A stretch of 58,427 nucleotides of DNA from an uncultured Bacteroidales bacterium (GCA_944322815.1 CALUQB010000015.1:1-58427), one strand, 5' to 3'. Positions 27,701 through 36,746 are shown, counted from the first letter of the stretch. Notes: generated by a model not told the origin, from the sequence alone. Made by a program: numbers and translations.

Positions 27701-27837
27701 GTCGGAGACATCTCCACGATTTCCGCTGACAAGGCGCCGCCTGTCACTGCTACAGGATCCATATCATTGTCTTTTTTACATGAGAATACGGACACCCACA
27801 GGATCGGAAGGATAAACGTCCATGGAACATGTTTCAT
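24766..27837 (-). CDS. Giant lipoprotein with about ten BACON-like repeats
   Basis: About 1023 residues. Start ATG at 27837 is preferred (frame open to 27858), giving signal peptide and lipobox VFSC followed by KKDND. The mature protein is a string of about ten 85-110-residue Ig-like repeats, each with a central W (SGPWKI, SAPWEI, SGPWSV, SGEWTA), a P-W/S-W pair, R-[SKR] and a terminal [VI]xQ followed by F/Y-x-F. These match the BACON fold, usually a carbohydrate- or mucin-related module. No catalytic domain is seen. It is encoded 7 bases after the ABC permease, so it may be a substrate or a surface partner of that transporter. Confidence 0.8.
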   Translation of the reverse strand: MKHVPWTFILPILWVSVFSCKKDNDMDPVAVTGGALSAEIVEMSPTGDEFLLSFTSDKAWTLSQTVPDDYPRWLIVDRQSGNAGTGVISLSAPLNDLRMDRETRLTFNAKDGTYATNVLVKQTYPYLIAALENAQSVPEISLTYDYDEYIGAGMAADRINISSNVTWGVMGEEESAHFNISPLEGEGDGAVLLFPSSPNFGKAPHTYEFDIVPLMENYAGDGYTEIPEVAADHFHVSMFQDNFLFLLDNVVNDINVSFSDMNDIYELTYLTDGSDEPMPGRDGDVPVSISIEAEKPWHVHECPAWISTNVRSGQNLTFEIAADGVNPTRQDRSGTIVLMPDEETRAIRNIAVVQEGYLFEMESDELDGNMTVEIAADDFEVHSMTLHTRGPWKILDLMPDWLDITPTSYQGKYSTSGISSHDISFRALDKNLEFDDRAADIVFSRTVKPVGMSEDPLDMDVRIVQKAFVFDVLPSPVLGEIPFLNTLPYQVEITCSGPWKIDSVPDWLNIPETSGEAGTTVIWVNAKTANPYEDRDRSAVVEVVSIDHENAGRNVRRSFEVLQRKYTFELIPGPDIMDIPAYKTAFPTYSANLQCSAPWEITACPEWLSPDVTSGDGMEDVVLNFVPQVNSSESARSGTVAVRDSYKGRELSFDAVQNGFVFDGAPVSFDDIPVMNTSSYTVTFPLTAEAPWEVVSYPAWTNPSQLTGTAYSHGEATVNFIPEPNPGLSRRSGTAVIRSKVNNGEKRVTFDQEPFEFDDSPESYEYTELDDKSESFHVKCSGPWSVNAPSWVKFSPSSGSSSATVSVSVTANTTLDERKADCRLISSLNGLVRNISIVQDAFEFNSEALSFSFGTIDDTEETFDIICSGSWTARNVPSWIELSASRGSGSENADPEEITLGVEDNMGVTDRKTVIAFTSDDNPSLVKNVTVTQSAFVFEVSPQTCGFGSEAGDERITVECSGEWTASCTASWIDISSVMTGSFEISVDENESDTERRATVTVRSTMNGLTKDILVTQAAGTAE

Positions 27838-27844
27838 AAATCGG

Positions 27845-29413
27845 TTACTGTCTGTCATAAATCAAATCTCCCGGTGTTGCCGACAAAAGTCTGCGCATTA
27901 CAAAATAAACGGTAAGGATGGAACTCAGCATGATTATCGCAATCGCATACATGGTCTTTGCATTCCATACGGACAGATAATTGAAAGTCCCGTCTTTCAT
28001 AAGGCCAAACAGAGGCAGAAGAAGCTGCACGATGTACACCGAGATGAACGCCGCCGCCACTGCAGACACCACGGTTGCCGACATAATGAGGACATATACT
28101 TTGATCAGCTCCGCATTGCTGATTCCGAAAGCCTTGAATGTACCAAGATTACGCCTGACTTTTTGGAAATAGGACTGCAAAAGATTCACGATGAACAGAA
28201 TGATACACAGGATAGCGAACACTACAATAGACCACGACAGGATATTCGCCATGACACTGACTGCATTGAAATTGTCTTTCGCGTTCACCTGGGACATTTC
28301 GATCTCTATATAGAAATGATCCCTGACATAAGTCTCGAAATCCTTGATCATATCCAGATCCCTGAAATGTACCGACACGAAAGAAATCTGACTTACATAA
28401 CTGTCTGAAAAAGCAAAATCGAATACCTGCGTCACCTCTTCGTAGGGATATGATGCAAGCACCTCGTCATTGATCTGCTGGATCATCTGCGGCGATGACT
28501 CCCCATCGGGGAAAAACGATATGAAACTGCCTGGTTTGAACGGTTCTATCTGAGGCAAATAGAATGACATCCGATCCGGAATCAGAGAGACATCCTTGCT
28601 CTGTGCCATTTCAATCACTGCCGACTCAAACTCATCGGGATCCATATCTTCAGGTACATAATAATGCAGGACTGAAGCATATTCCGGATTCGTCATATAG
28701 AACGGATTCGAATAATCGTTGAAATCCTGCTCAAGAAAATATGCAGAAGTGATAAAATCGACATTGCCGGGTAATTTTTCAACAACGCCCAATACAGGGA
28801 CAGGAACGGAGGCATAGCTTTCTTCAGTATAAAGATGGAAGCCAAGGGTATCGGCATCAGGGGAATATCTGGCATACCCAATATAGGCAGGAGCCTTTTC
28901 ATAGCCAAGAGATGCAAGCATTTCATAAGTCATTATGACTCCGATAGACTGAGGGTCTACCTCTTCGACCGATGACACTTTCTGGCCTCCGACTACATTT
29001 TCATCACTCAGTATGGCTTCCACCAGTGGTGTATTGAGTTCCTGAAAGAATCTTCCGGTAAAATACCTCAACTGTTTGTCCGTTGAAAAGAAATTATAGG
29101 AAAATTTATAGTCTTCCTGATATCCGAGAATATGATACTGTTCCGTCACTGCAGTATCTGACAGTGCCATGGTCAATCCGTAATAATCCGACTTGTCAGA
29201 CGTGTTCTCGATATTCAGCCAGTTTATAAACGGATCATTCATTTTATATGACAGGTAATTCAGGCTTGCATTGCTGAAAGCTATCGCCAGGAATGTCATG
29301 GCAAGTACTGCGGTCAGAAGCCAAAGATTGGAATAATTCTTACCGAGGACGACTTTACCTTCCCTGTGGACAAAAAGCCTGAAATAATCTCCGTTCATGT
29401 TATTTTTACTCAT
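27845..29413 (-). CDS. FtsX/MacB-type ABC permease
   Basis: A 522-residue protein with an N-terminal TM helix (LWLLTAVLAMTFLAIAF), a periplasmic domain of about 330 residues, and three C-terminal TM helices (SIVVFAILCIILFIVNLL, VLIMSATVVSAVAAAFISVYIV, TMYAIAIIMLSSILTVYFVM). KVRRNLGTFKAFGISNAELIKVYV is the conserved FtsX coupling segment. Such permeases transmit ATP-driven movement to the periplasm for lipoprotein extraction, efflux or control of envelope enzymes. It overlaps the ATPase stop by 8 bases. Confidence 0.85.
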   Translation of the reverse strand: MSKNNMNGDYFRLFVHREGKVVLGKNYSNLWLLTAVLAMTFLAIAFSNASLNYLSYKMNDPFINWLNIENTSDKSDYYGLTMALSDTAVTEQYHILGYQEDYKFSYNFFSTDKQLRYFTGRFFQELNTPLVEAILSDENVVGGQKVSSVEEVDPQSIGVIMTYEMLASLGYEKAPAYIGYARYSPDADTLGFHLYTEESYASVPVPVLGVVEKLPGNVDFITSAYFLEQDFNDYSNPFYMTNPEYASVLHYYVPEDMDPDEFESAVIEMAQSKDVSLIPDRMSFYLPQIEPFKPGSFISFFPDGESSPQMIQQINDEVLASYPYEEVTQVFDFAFSDSYVSQISFVSVHFRDLDMIKDFETYVRDHFYIEIEMSQVNAKDNFNAVSVMANILSWSIVVFAILCIILFIVNLLQSYFQKVRRNLGTFKAFGISNAELIKVYVLIMSATVVSAVAAAFISVYIVQLLLPLFGLMKDGTFNYLSVWNAKTMYAIAIIMLSSILTVYFVMRRLLSATPGDLIYDRQ

Positions 29414-30272
29414 CTTCGACGTGTTTTAGAAAAAACTCGAAATCCGCTGTAGCGTATTTTGCCTTTCCGTTGGTCCAGGAAGTACCCGAATCATCCGGAA
29501 CATAGACCGAATCCTCATCGATCATACCGGAAAAACTCACATCGCCATGACTGTCAGTTCTGACTTCCTTGCGTATTTTGATGATAATATCGGCAAAAAC
29601 CGTTGCAAGATGCATGTCATGCGTGACAATGATTGCCGAACTCCCTTTCAGTTCATTCAGTTTGTCCGACAGAAGTTCCATGGCTCTGATGGCATTGTCA
29701 CTGTCAAGGTTACCCGTAGGCTCGTCTCCGAAAAGCACGGTAAAATCAGGGATGACGGCTCTTGCAAATGCCAGACGCTGCTGCTGGCCTCCGGAAAGTT
29801 CATGTGCCATCCTGTGCTCATCGAGATGGCTCAGCCCGAGATCCTCAAGCACCTTTGATGCCCTTGCAAACGAAGATGCCTTGTCATATCCCTGAAGCAT
29901 CCTTGTGATGGATATGTTCTCATACGCTGTAAAATTACGCATCAGATTAGTACTCTGGAATATGAAGTTGAAATGTTTTTTCCTAAAGTCAGACAATTCC
30001 CTGTCATCATTTCTCAGCCAAAGTCCAAGAATATCGACGGGACGATTGTCTCCGTAGAACAGGAAACGCGTTTCCGGATCAGAGACTATGGTATTGTTCA
30101 TAAGGCCAAGAACCTCAAGGATAGTACTTTTACCGATACCTGATTCTCCGACTATGAAAACTTTATGCCCCTTAGGTATCACAAGATGCCTTATCTCCAG
30201 AACGATCTTCCTGTCACGTGACGACTTGTCATATGAACATTTCAGATCAGATATTTCAAACAATTTGTCCAT
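29406..30272 (-). CDS. ABC transporter ATPase (MacB/LolD/FtsE type)
   Basis: A 288-residue nucleotide-binding subunit. Walker A GESGIGKST, Q-loop IFQSTNLMRNFTAYENIS, signature LSGGQQQRLAFARAV, Walker B VLFGDEPTGNLD and switch histidine VTHD are all present. About 60 residues beyond the core (SHGDVSFSGMIDEDSVYVPD...) are an unusual C-terminal extension. It partners the overlapping FtsX-type permease gene downstream. Confidence 0.9.
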   Translation of the reverse strand: MDKLFEISDLKCSYDKSSRDRKIVLEIRHLVIPKGHKVFIVGESGIGKSTILEVLGLMNNTIVSDPETRFLFYGDNRPVDILGLWLRNDDRELSDFRKKHFNFIFQSTNLMRNFTAYENISITRMLQGYDKASSFARASKVLEDLGLSHLDEHRMAHELSGGQQQRLAFARAVIPDFTVLFGDEPTGNLDSDNAIRAMELLSDKLNELKGSSAIIVTHDMHLATVFADIIIKIRKEVRTDSHGDVSFSGMIDEDSVYVPDDSGTSWTNGKAKYATADFEFFLKHVEDE

Positions 30273-30289
30273 CTGTTCGTCATTATGGT

Positions 30290-32692
30290 TTATGGTAACT
30301 CTTCAATAGGGATCCAGTAATATTTGGCTCCATTGAACTCCATTGTATAAGGATATGCACTGGCCTGGATATTCTTTATCCTCCTGAATTTGGATGCGAA
30401 TTGCTTTAGAATGGAGACATATTCGGCATGAGGTACCTTATGAGGATCTCCGAGCGCAGCTATGGAGTAACCTTTCAATGCAGAGGAAGCCTCATTCAGA
30501 CCTGCCGCAATGGCCATTATCTCATCCTGCGACATGTTTTCCATATCCTCAGGAGTGATATCAGGCACGAAACTGCGTATAAGGGCCTTAAGAGCGTTGA
30601 TATACGGCATTCTGTCCTGGGACGGCCGGTTGGCCTCATTCGCTACGGGCTGCAGTTTCATGACCAACGTCTTGAGTTCATCGGAAGATATAAACAGGAC
30701 AGGCTTGTAATACTCCCTCCGGCTCTGGTCAAGCTTTGGAGTAAAGCCTTTGAATGACATCACGACTCCCTGGCCCGGATCGCCATCCTCGCCGAGTACC
30801 TGTTTGATGAAAGCTTCATCGTATGTCATACCTCCTGATACGTTGCGGCTGGATCTCCAACTGTTGCCCGAACTTCCGCCGATGATGATGTCTATCTGAT
30901 TCTGGATTGAGCTGCTCAGATTGTCTATTGACGTTACCATCTCGTCCGTAAGTTCTGCAGCAAGCATCTCATGCTCCGGTTTCGGAAATCTGATAGAACC
31001 TACATAAATATTGCTGTTCTTGTCGTTTTCGAGGACATAGCCGCCTTCCACGACTTTCATTGTCACGGTTGCCGGATATTTTACACCCTGCTCATCCAGT
31101 ATTCTATATTTTTGTTCCAGATTGTTCCTCAGGATCTTCGACAGCTGATTGGTAAATGTACCGTATGCTTTGGGAACAGATTTCTTTGCAACCTGAAAGA
31201 CCATCAGCTGGACATTGTATTTAACAAGTTTGGCAGTAATGTCCGCTTCGGAAAAGCGGTCATCTTTCGACGGGTCGTTGTTGCCGCAGTCACCGACAAC
31301 AAGCATGATGTTGCTCTGCTTCTCCAACCCTTTAAACAAGTCCAGGCCACGGCTCATTCCGTAAAATACGGATTCTTCCGCCGTCCTGTCACCCGATGTC
31401 CTGAAACCGTACTGTCCTCCGGTATCAAGAAATGACATAAGCCGGGTATTGTCAGGTCTTGTAAAACGGAACTCCTCCACTTCGTAGCTTTTACCATCGA
31501 GTATGTGCTCCTTGTCCCTGTATATTATGGCTGCGACTTCCACAGACTTGCCCTGAAATAGCTTGCATCCTTCCTTGATGGCTTCCTTTATGGCAGGATA
31601 ATAAGGCTTCATGGACTCTGTTCCATCGATCACGAGACAAATGTTTATCTTCTGCATCTGTCTCAAAGCCTCTTCTGTCACCCCGATACTTTCTCCAGTA
31701 CCTATAGCAGCCCCTATGGTTGATTCACCGGTAGAAGTACCAAAAGAAGAAATATTATATCTGACGATATCGCCTTTGGCATCGCGGACACTCCCGTCAA
31801 GTATAGGGAACCTGAGCTCGTTCCCGTTCATCCTGTAATTTTTCCAGTTTTTCTGGGTGGAATATTCCCAACGCGTGACTTCTTCGGAAGCATTTGCTTC
31901 AGGATACACAGGAGCCGACTTTGAATTACTGATAAAGTACGTGACATCGTCATATTCCCATGTAGGCTCCAGGCAGGACCTCTGGTTCCACGGGACATAC
32001 GAACCTTCGGATACCCATCCGAAGAGAACTTCCTTGCTATAGCCGGAACTGACAGTGTATTGTGTGGCAAGAAGGACCATATTGTCCTCCCTTTTCATTA
32101 TGTAATAAAATTTCTTGTCCGTAGTCAGCGGAGCACTCTTGGACAAATCGTCCGGATTTCCGTACATCTTTCCGACGGTATTGTCTGTCCGGATATTGCG
32201 GGCATCGAGATTCAGGGATATCAATGCCTTGTAATATATTCCGGCATCGTCCGTAGGACAGGTTTCCCACAAAAGGAGTTTGTCCATCGGTACCCAGCCG
32301 ATACATCTGGCATTAAGAGGAATCTTGGGATAGTCGCCCTTGCTGAATGTCCCGGTAATAACCAGCGCGCGGTCATTTGATATCCGCGCTATCGTAACAG
32401 CTTCATTCCACTCAAGATGGCCGATCACTTCCGAACCGGACTCCGATGCATATACAGGATTGTTGTCCCTGTCGCTTAGTACCTGCCAGTATTCCTGAGT
32501 GTTTCTTTTACTCTGTCCGTATCGTGAATCCCGCATGAACCTGTCTATGTCACTTTGCTTTATCGTCAGAGACCGCTGCGAACCGGAGAGCTCGGCAGGT
32601 CTGAATACCTCGCAGAAAGCCGGCAGCGCAGGCTGGGCATTCACCGACATTACCGTCGACAGTAAAAACAACAGTAAAATTACTCTTTTCAT
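30290..32692 (-). CDS. Secreted vWA-domain protein recalling TssR
   Basis: About 800 residues with signal peptide (MKRVILLLFLLSTVMSVNAQ; ATG at 32692 chosen over 32710). Residues about 60-260 have SH3-like repeats (GHLEWNEAVTIARISNDRALVITG and similar). Residues about 350-560 are a von Willebrand A domain starting KINICLVIDGTESMKPYY, a DxTxS variant of the MIDAS motif. The C-terminal 240 residues are helical. Architecture and context recall TssR of the Bacteroidetes type VI secretion system (subtype iii), but no sheath, Hcp, VgrG or baseplate gene is in the window. Likely a periplasmic scaffold with metal-dependent adhesion; the TssR link is from memory. Confidence 0.6.
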   Translation of the reverse strand: MKRVILLLFLLSTVMSVNAQPALPAFCEVFRPAELSGSQRSLTIKQSDIDRFMRDSRYGQSKRNTQEYWQVLSDRDNNPVYASESGSEVIGHLEWNEAVTIARISNDRALVITGTFSKGDYPKIPLNARCIGWVPMDKLLLWETCPTDDAGIYYKALISLNLDARNIRTDNTVGKMYGNPDDLSKSAPLTTDKKFYYIMKREDNMVLLATQYTVSSGYSKEVLFGWVSEGSYVPWNQRSCLEPTWEYDDVTYFISNSKSAPVYPEANASEEVTRWEYSTQKNWKNYRMNGNELRFPILDGSVRDAKGDIVRYNISSFGTSTGESTIGAAIGTGESIGVTEEALRQMQKINICLVIDGTESMKPYYPAIKEAIKEGCKLFQGKSVEVAAIIYRDKEHILDGKSYEVEEFRFTRPDNTRLMSFLDTGGQYGFRTSGDRTAEESVFYGMSRGLDLFKGLEKQSNIMLVVGDCGNNDPSKDDRFSEADITAKLVKYNVQLMVFQVAKKSVPKAYGTFTNQLSKILRNNLEQKYRILDEQGVKYPATVTMKVVEGGYVLENDKNSNIYVGSIRFPKPEHEMLAAELTDEMVTSIDNLSSSIQNQIDIIIGGSSGNSWRSSRNVSGGMTYDEAFIKQVLGEDGDPGQGVVMSFKGFTPKLDQSRREYYKPVLFISSDELKTLVMKLQPVANEANRPSQDRMPYINALKALIRSFVPDITPEDMENMSQDEIMAIAAGLNEASSALKGYSIAALGDPHKVPHAEYVSILKQFASKFRRIKNIQASAYPYTMEFNGAKYYWIPIEELP

Positions 32693-32702
32693 ATATGTCA
32701 TT

Positions 32703-33290
32703 CTATTCATAAAGTATCAATGGAAGCAACTCATACCCGGCGCACAGATTATTGGGTCCGAAAGGCTGGGATTCATCTATATGAGGCATATCGCCTTCAG
32801 TAAAGTATATGTTCATCGCCGCATATTCGGGGTCATCTGCAAGGTTCAGGACATAATACATTTTAGCTATTACGGATTCCCTGTAGAATTCCCAGAACAT
32901 GGAATCGATATAATAATTGAAATTAACGAAGGCAAACTCATCCCTGACTGTATCTACATTGTCGAAAACTTCGCACAAGCGGTCACAGTCCACCTCCGGA
33001 TACACCTCGTGTGAAGACTTCGTGTTCAGCTCCATTATGATTTCATCGAATGTCACACCTTCGAACGGAAGATTGACATAGGCTATCAGGGGCCTCTCCG
33101 AATTGGCAAGATAGAAAACCGCCGCTTCGGATTCGTCAAGAGGCTGTGCAAGATTGAGCGCGCTGAGCAATGCCTTTTCATTGGTGGCCTGGGAATGCGA
33201 TATATAATATATCGACAACGCCCTATCCTGTGCGGAAAGACAGATGCAGACTAGAGACAGAATAATTGCCGGAATACAGCGTTTCATCAT
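32703..33290 (-). CDS. Periplasmic protein of unknown function
   Basis: A 195-residue protein with signal peptide (MMKRCIPAIILSLVCICLSAQ). The mature part is acidic and rich in aromatic residues (NYYIDSMFWEFYRESVIAKMYYVLNL). No family is recognised. It overlaps the preceding gene's stop by 4 bases and precedes the vWA gene, so it is an obligate member of the same operon and probably acts with the vWA protein in the periplasm. Confidence 0.7.
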   Translation of the reverse strand: MMKRCIPAIILSLVCICLSAQDRALSIYYISHSQATNEKALLSALNLAQPLDESEAAVFYLANSERPLIAYVNLPFEGVTFDEIIMELNTKSSHEVYPEVDCDRLCEVFDNVDTVRDEFAFVNFNYYIDSMFWEFYRESVIAKMYYVLNLADDPEYAAMNIYFTEGDMPHIDESQPFGPNNLCAGYELLPLILYE

Positions 33291-34039
33291 AAGTGTACCT
33301 GAAATTTCACGGATTCAACAAGATTCAGTTCATCATACTGTACGTCCAGTACAGCCACGGATTTCCATATTCCGAGAGAAATCCTGGTACATATATCATC
33401 AATGCTGGATGCTTCCTGATCATCCGCGATACCTGTGAAATGCAGCGTCAGATCCGGAGCCAGTTCGTAGGCCTCGACATTCCGCATCGTTGTATAATCC
33501 CCGCTGTTGCATATCTGTTCGAGACGTTTTGCGGACATTTTCCGGATCCTGCAGCCTTTTATCTCGAAAGGGCTGCTGGTCTCTCCCGTAGCCTTATCCG
33601 TAACCCTGACATAATACACGCCACTCTCGCTCTGCGGTACTGTAAAATCAGGAGAAGCCCCTGAACTGACCACCGTTCCTGTGTCATCGTATAATATATA
33701 TTCCACATTTGCTGTTTCACCGGATTTGGTTTCCGTATGTACACGGACAGAATACGTCCTTTTCCTTACATTGAACTCAGGGCCTTCCACTTCCGTAATG
33801 ACAGGAGCCGTATTACCGGATAATCTATGCTCCGGAGCATTCGGTTCTGGTACTGTTCCGGACGGTGATTCCGGGGCAGGCCCTTCGTCAGTCTGCGTCT
33901 CTTGCGGACTGAAAGATGGAATTTCCTGCGGGGAACCGGACTTTCCCATGTAATCTCTGAGAACCAATGCTCCGCCAAGCCCGATTCCGAATGCTATGAC
34001 AAATGACGCGGATGATATCAGCAATGTTTTAACTTTCAT
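33287..34039 (-). CDS. Membrane-anchored protein with Pro-rich linker and Ig-like domain
   Basis: A 250-residue protein. An N-terminal anchor (LLISSASFVIAFGIGLGGALVL) is followed by a Pro/Glu/Ser-rich linker of about 50 residues, then a beta-rich Ig-like domain (FNVRKRTYSVRVHTETKSG to SGVYYVRVTDKATGE) and a C-terminal domain of about 85 residues. The linker could span the periplasm or peptidoglycan. Function unknown; its place between the outer-membrane barrel and the periplasmic protein suggests a structural role in the complex. Confidence 0.7.
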   Translation of the reverse strand: MKVKTLLISSASFVIAFGIGLGGALVLRDYMGKSGSPQEIPSFSPQETQTDEGPAPESPSGTVPEPNAPEHRLSGNTAPVITEVEGPEFNVRKRTYSVRVHTETKSGETANVEYILYDDTGTVVSSGASPDFTVPQSESGVYYVRVTDKATGETSSPFEIKGCRIRKMSAKRLEQICNSGDYTTMRNVEAYELAPDLTLHFTGIADDQEASSIDDICTRISLGIWKSVAVLDVQYDELNLVESVKFQVHL

Positions 34040-34042
34040 ACA

Positions 34043-35653
34043 CTACAATTTTAGCATTAGACCTATATTGAACCATAAAGCCTTTCTTTTAAATGAGATA
34101 CAGTCGGCAAGCGGACGGGTAGCGATATCCCCGTAACGATAGTCATAGACCAGAGGATAAGAAGCCCCGTTGTAACTGGTGGAACAGAACATCGACTCCG
34201 ATGAAGTATAAGTCGGCGTGAGTCCGAATTCGTAGCCGGCCTTGACTTCCAGATAAACAGTCCTGTCATATAGATTGACATTGAAACCTATGTCACCGAT
34301 AAGTGCTATATCGACAGGATTACGCATGAACGTCACTGCGTTGATCATGTACTTGAAATCGGAATCTATCGCTCCTATGCCGTACACCCCGTCCATAACC
34401 GGAGTTCCGTCCTCATACTCCCCGTACACATGCCCTGATACATGAAAAGGATCAGTCACGGCAACGGTATTGAAATAAACCTTTGCACCTAAATCAAAGA
34501 AAAGAGACACTGACCTGTGGAGTCTGAACTCAGGACTAAGATATACCGGCACGCACAAATCACTGAAACTGGCCCCTTGAGTCGCATAATCTATCTGATA
34601 AGTCCTCTTGTGTGGCATATTGTCCCCGCTCACTGATGTAGAGTAGGAATACCTATACGGGAGAGTCTTAAGCGATATATTTGAAAACGACACACCGATA
34701 CCTGTGAAGAATCCTATCTTGAACGCCCTGGATGCTGTCAACGAATACCCTGCATCCAACCCTACCGAATAAGCCGAAGACGAACTCTCGGCAAGAATTT
34801 CCGTCCTCCCGGAAAACGAATACGCGGAAAACGGGGCGAATTCGTTTCTCAGACGCAATCTCAGATGTCTCGGTTTGTACCGGAACTGGACATATTCATA
34901 CCTTTCATTCCGGGACTTGACTATCCTGCTCACTTTCATATCGTCATCCCAGAACGAGATTTCCGTTCCCGAAGCATATCCTTGTCCGAATTCGTTGAAA
35001 ACTATCCTACTGTTTCCGATCATGATATTTTCATCCCTTTTCGCATCGTCAGCGGCCTCGTTTTTCTGTACTACGAGATAATGAGGAGGCAGTGCCTCAA
35101 AATCTTTTGCATTGGAGCAGTTTATTTCCGCTATACGACATCCTGTACACGCTTCATCAAATACAAACTTGACACTGATGTCAAAACCGGTTTGTTCAGA
35201 ATTCTGTCCGGGAAGAGGGAAAGAGACGAAATTTTCATCGAAGTAATTAACTGACTTCTCCAGCAAAACGGTACAGTACCACCTGCCGTTCTCGAATGAC
35301 CAACCGGACTTCCTTACATTACGGAACTCAAGAGTCGCCATAGTGAATCTGGAAACTCCGTCCGCATTGAGGAAGCAGTCCACATACTGTCTGACCGGAA
35401 TCTGCTGCAGAAAATCTCCTGATGAAAACAGATCGCAGAAAACCGGTGTCAGCTCAGATTCGAAGTTCAGGATGAATTCACGTCCGCTCTGTCTGTCAAC
35501 GATATCGGAAGTCTCCTCCATACGCAGCAAGGCATCTATTACCAAAGAATTCATCCTGCGCTCCACGCTTCTGGAACCTGGAGTTTCCTGTGCAGCCACT
35601 GCATGTGAAAACGCGAAGACTACAAGACTGAAAAATATGAATTTCCTTAGCAT
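34043..35653 (-). CDS. Outer-membrane beta-barrel protein with N-terminal periplasmic domain
   Basis: A 536-residue protein with signal peptide (FIFFSLVVFAFSHAVAAQ). Residues about 25-260 form a soluble domain; from about residue 270 alternating amphipathic strands with aromatic girdles (FKIGFFTGIGVSFSNISL, PVDIALIGDIGFNVNLYD, TVYLEVKAGYEFGLTPTY, ALWFNIGLMLKL at the C-terminus) indicate an 8-12-stranded barrel. CTGCRIAEINC is a cysteine cluster. Probably the outer-membrane component of the operon's trans-envelope assembly. Confidence 0.7.
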   Translation of the reverse strand: MLRKFIFFSLVVFAFSHAVAAQETPGSRSVERRMNSLVIDALLRMEETSDIVDRQSGREFILNFESELTPVFCDLFSSGDFLQQIPVRQYVDCFLNADGVSRFTMATLEFRNVRKSGWSFENGRWYCTVLLEKSVNYFDENFVSFPLPGQNSEQTGFDISVKFVFDEACTGCRIAEINCSNAKDFEALPPHYLVVQKNEAADDAKRDENIMIGNSRIVFNEFGQGYASGTEISFWDDDMKVSRIVKSRNERYEYVQFRYKPRHLRLRLRNEFAPFSAYSFSGRTEILAESSSSAYSVGLDAGYSLTASRAFKIGFFTGIGVSFSNISLKTLPYRYSYSTSVSGDNMPHKRTYQIDYATQGASFSDLCVPVYLSPEFRLHRSVSLFFDLGAKVYFNTVAVTDPFHVSGHVYGEYEDGTPVMDGVYGIGAIDSDFKYMINAVTFMRNPVDIALIGDIGFNVNLYDRTVYLEVKAGYEFGLTPTYTSSESMFCSTSYNGASYPLVYDYRYGDIATRPLADCISFKRKALWFNIGLMLKL

Positions 35654-35662
35654 AGAGACAAA

Positions 35663-36736
35663 TCACATTATAAACGCGACTGCAATCCCGGCAGCAAGAC
35701 CGACAACTGCAGGAACGATCCAGGACAGAGCAGAAGTATGTGAAGGAATGTTTTCACCGATATGTGCCCGTACGGGTCCGCCGCAGTCGGCCCGGGCAGT
35801 GCCGATACAGCATGTTTCCATGTCGGCAAGCATGTCATCCACGCTCTGATACCTGTCTTCCTGAGCTTTACTTGTGGCTTTCTGCACTATCTTCCTTATG
35901 ATCGGATCCGAAATATTCTCTACAGGTACTGCTTCCGTCAGGTGGGATTTCATCACCGCAGTATTATCGCCTGTAAACGGAAGGTTGCCGACAAACAACC
36001 GATATATCATGATACCGAGAGCATAGATATCGGTCGTGAAATTATGATGCGAAACATCTCCTGTCAGAAGTTCCGGAGCAGCATAGTCGACCTTTCCTAT
36101 AATGGCACCTGTCTGTGTCAATTTAGTATCGGTAACCCCTGACGATACCGGCTTGCATACACCGTAATCAATGATCTTGATTTCGTCCGACTGTGTGATC
36201 ATGATGTTGCTCGGATCCAGATCCCTGTGAATGTATCCCGCCTGATGAAGACGGTTCACACCTCGCAGGATGGGATTCATAATCTTGAGAGTAAACGAAG
36301 TCCTGTCCCTCATCCCGAGATCATACAGTTCTCTGGCCGCACTTATGTCCGTACCGTTTTTAGTACAGAACACACCGTCCAGCAGATTTTCCAGGCTGAC
36401 CCCGTCGAGCCGCTCCATGACCATGTAATATTTCGGACGCATTTCCTTAGTATATGGATCCGGCTCCATATTAGGAATGAAGCCGTACATTCTCAGGAGG
36501 TTTGGGTCATCTATCTGGATGGAAGCTTCGCGCATTGCCCTCTTTATCATATCCGGAGAAGTGTCGGTCATGAGTTTGATGGCCACCTCGATATACTCGT
36601 TAGGATTATCCACACGGAAACATCTGCCCGGATAAACTATACCCATACCACCCTGTCCCAACGGAACAGCATCGGTATCATAATCATAATATATCTGATT
36701 CTGAAGCTCAGATATGCCTTGTATGCGAACCAACAT
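35663..36736 (-). CDS. Membrane-anchored Ser/Thr protein kinase
   Basis: About 357 residues. ATG at 36736 is chosen because the open frame to 36766 overlaps the upstream gene. Glycine loop LGQGGMGIVY, ATP-anchoring K54 (VAIK), catalytic loop HRDLDPSN (H170-N177), DYG metal motif (D190), APE region (DYAAPELL) and F-helix DIYALGIMIYRLF are present. The catalytic-loop lysine of the usual HRDxKPxN is Asp (D174), and DFG is DYG. A C-terminal TM segment (WIVPAVVGLAAGIAVAFIM) anchors it with almost no periplasmic part, so it probably senses through partners. It should phosphorylate threonines read by the operon's FHA domains. Confidence 0.88.
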   Translation of the reverse strand: MLVRIQGISELQNQIYYDYDTDAVPLGQGGMGIVYPGRCFRVDNPNEYIEVAIKLMTDTSPDMIKRAMREASIQIDDPNLLRMYGFIPNMEPDPYTKEMRPKYYMVMERLDGVSLENLLDGVFCTKNGTDISAARELYDLGMRDRTSFTLKIMNPILRGVNRLHQAGYIHRDLDPSNIMITQSDEIKIIDYGVCKPVSSGVTDTKLTQTGAIIGKVDYAAPELLTGDVSHHNFTTDIYALGIMIYRLFVGNLPFTGDNTAVMKSHLTEAVPVENISDPIIRKIVQKATSKAQEDRYQSVDDMLADMETCCIGTARADCGGPVRAHIGENIPSHTSALSWIVPAVVGLAAGIAVAFIM

Positions 36737-36746
36737 CTGACAAATG

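Noticed and set aside
27665-28408. Plus-strand ORF of 247 codons over the BACON and permease genes
   Set aside because: Spans the junction of two well-supported minus-strand genes and shows only basic low-complexity sequence.
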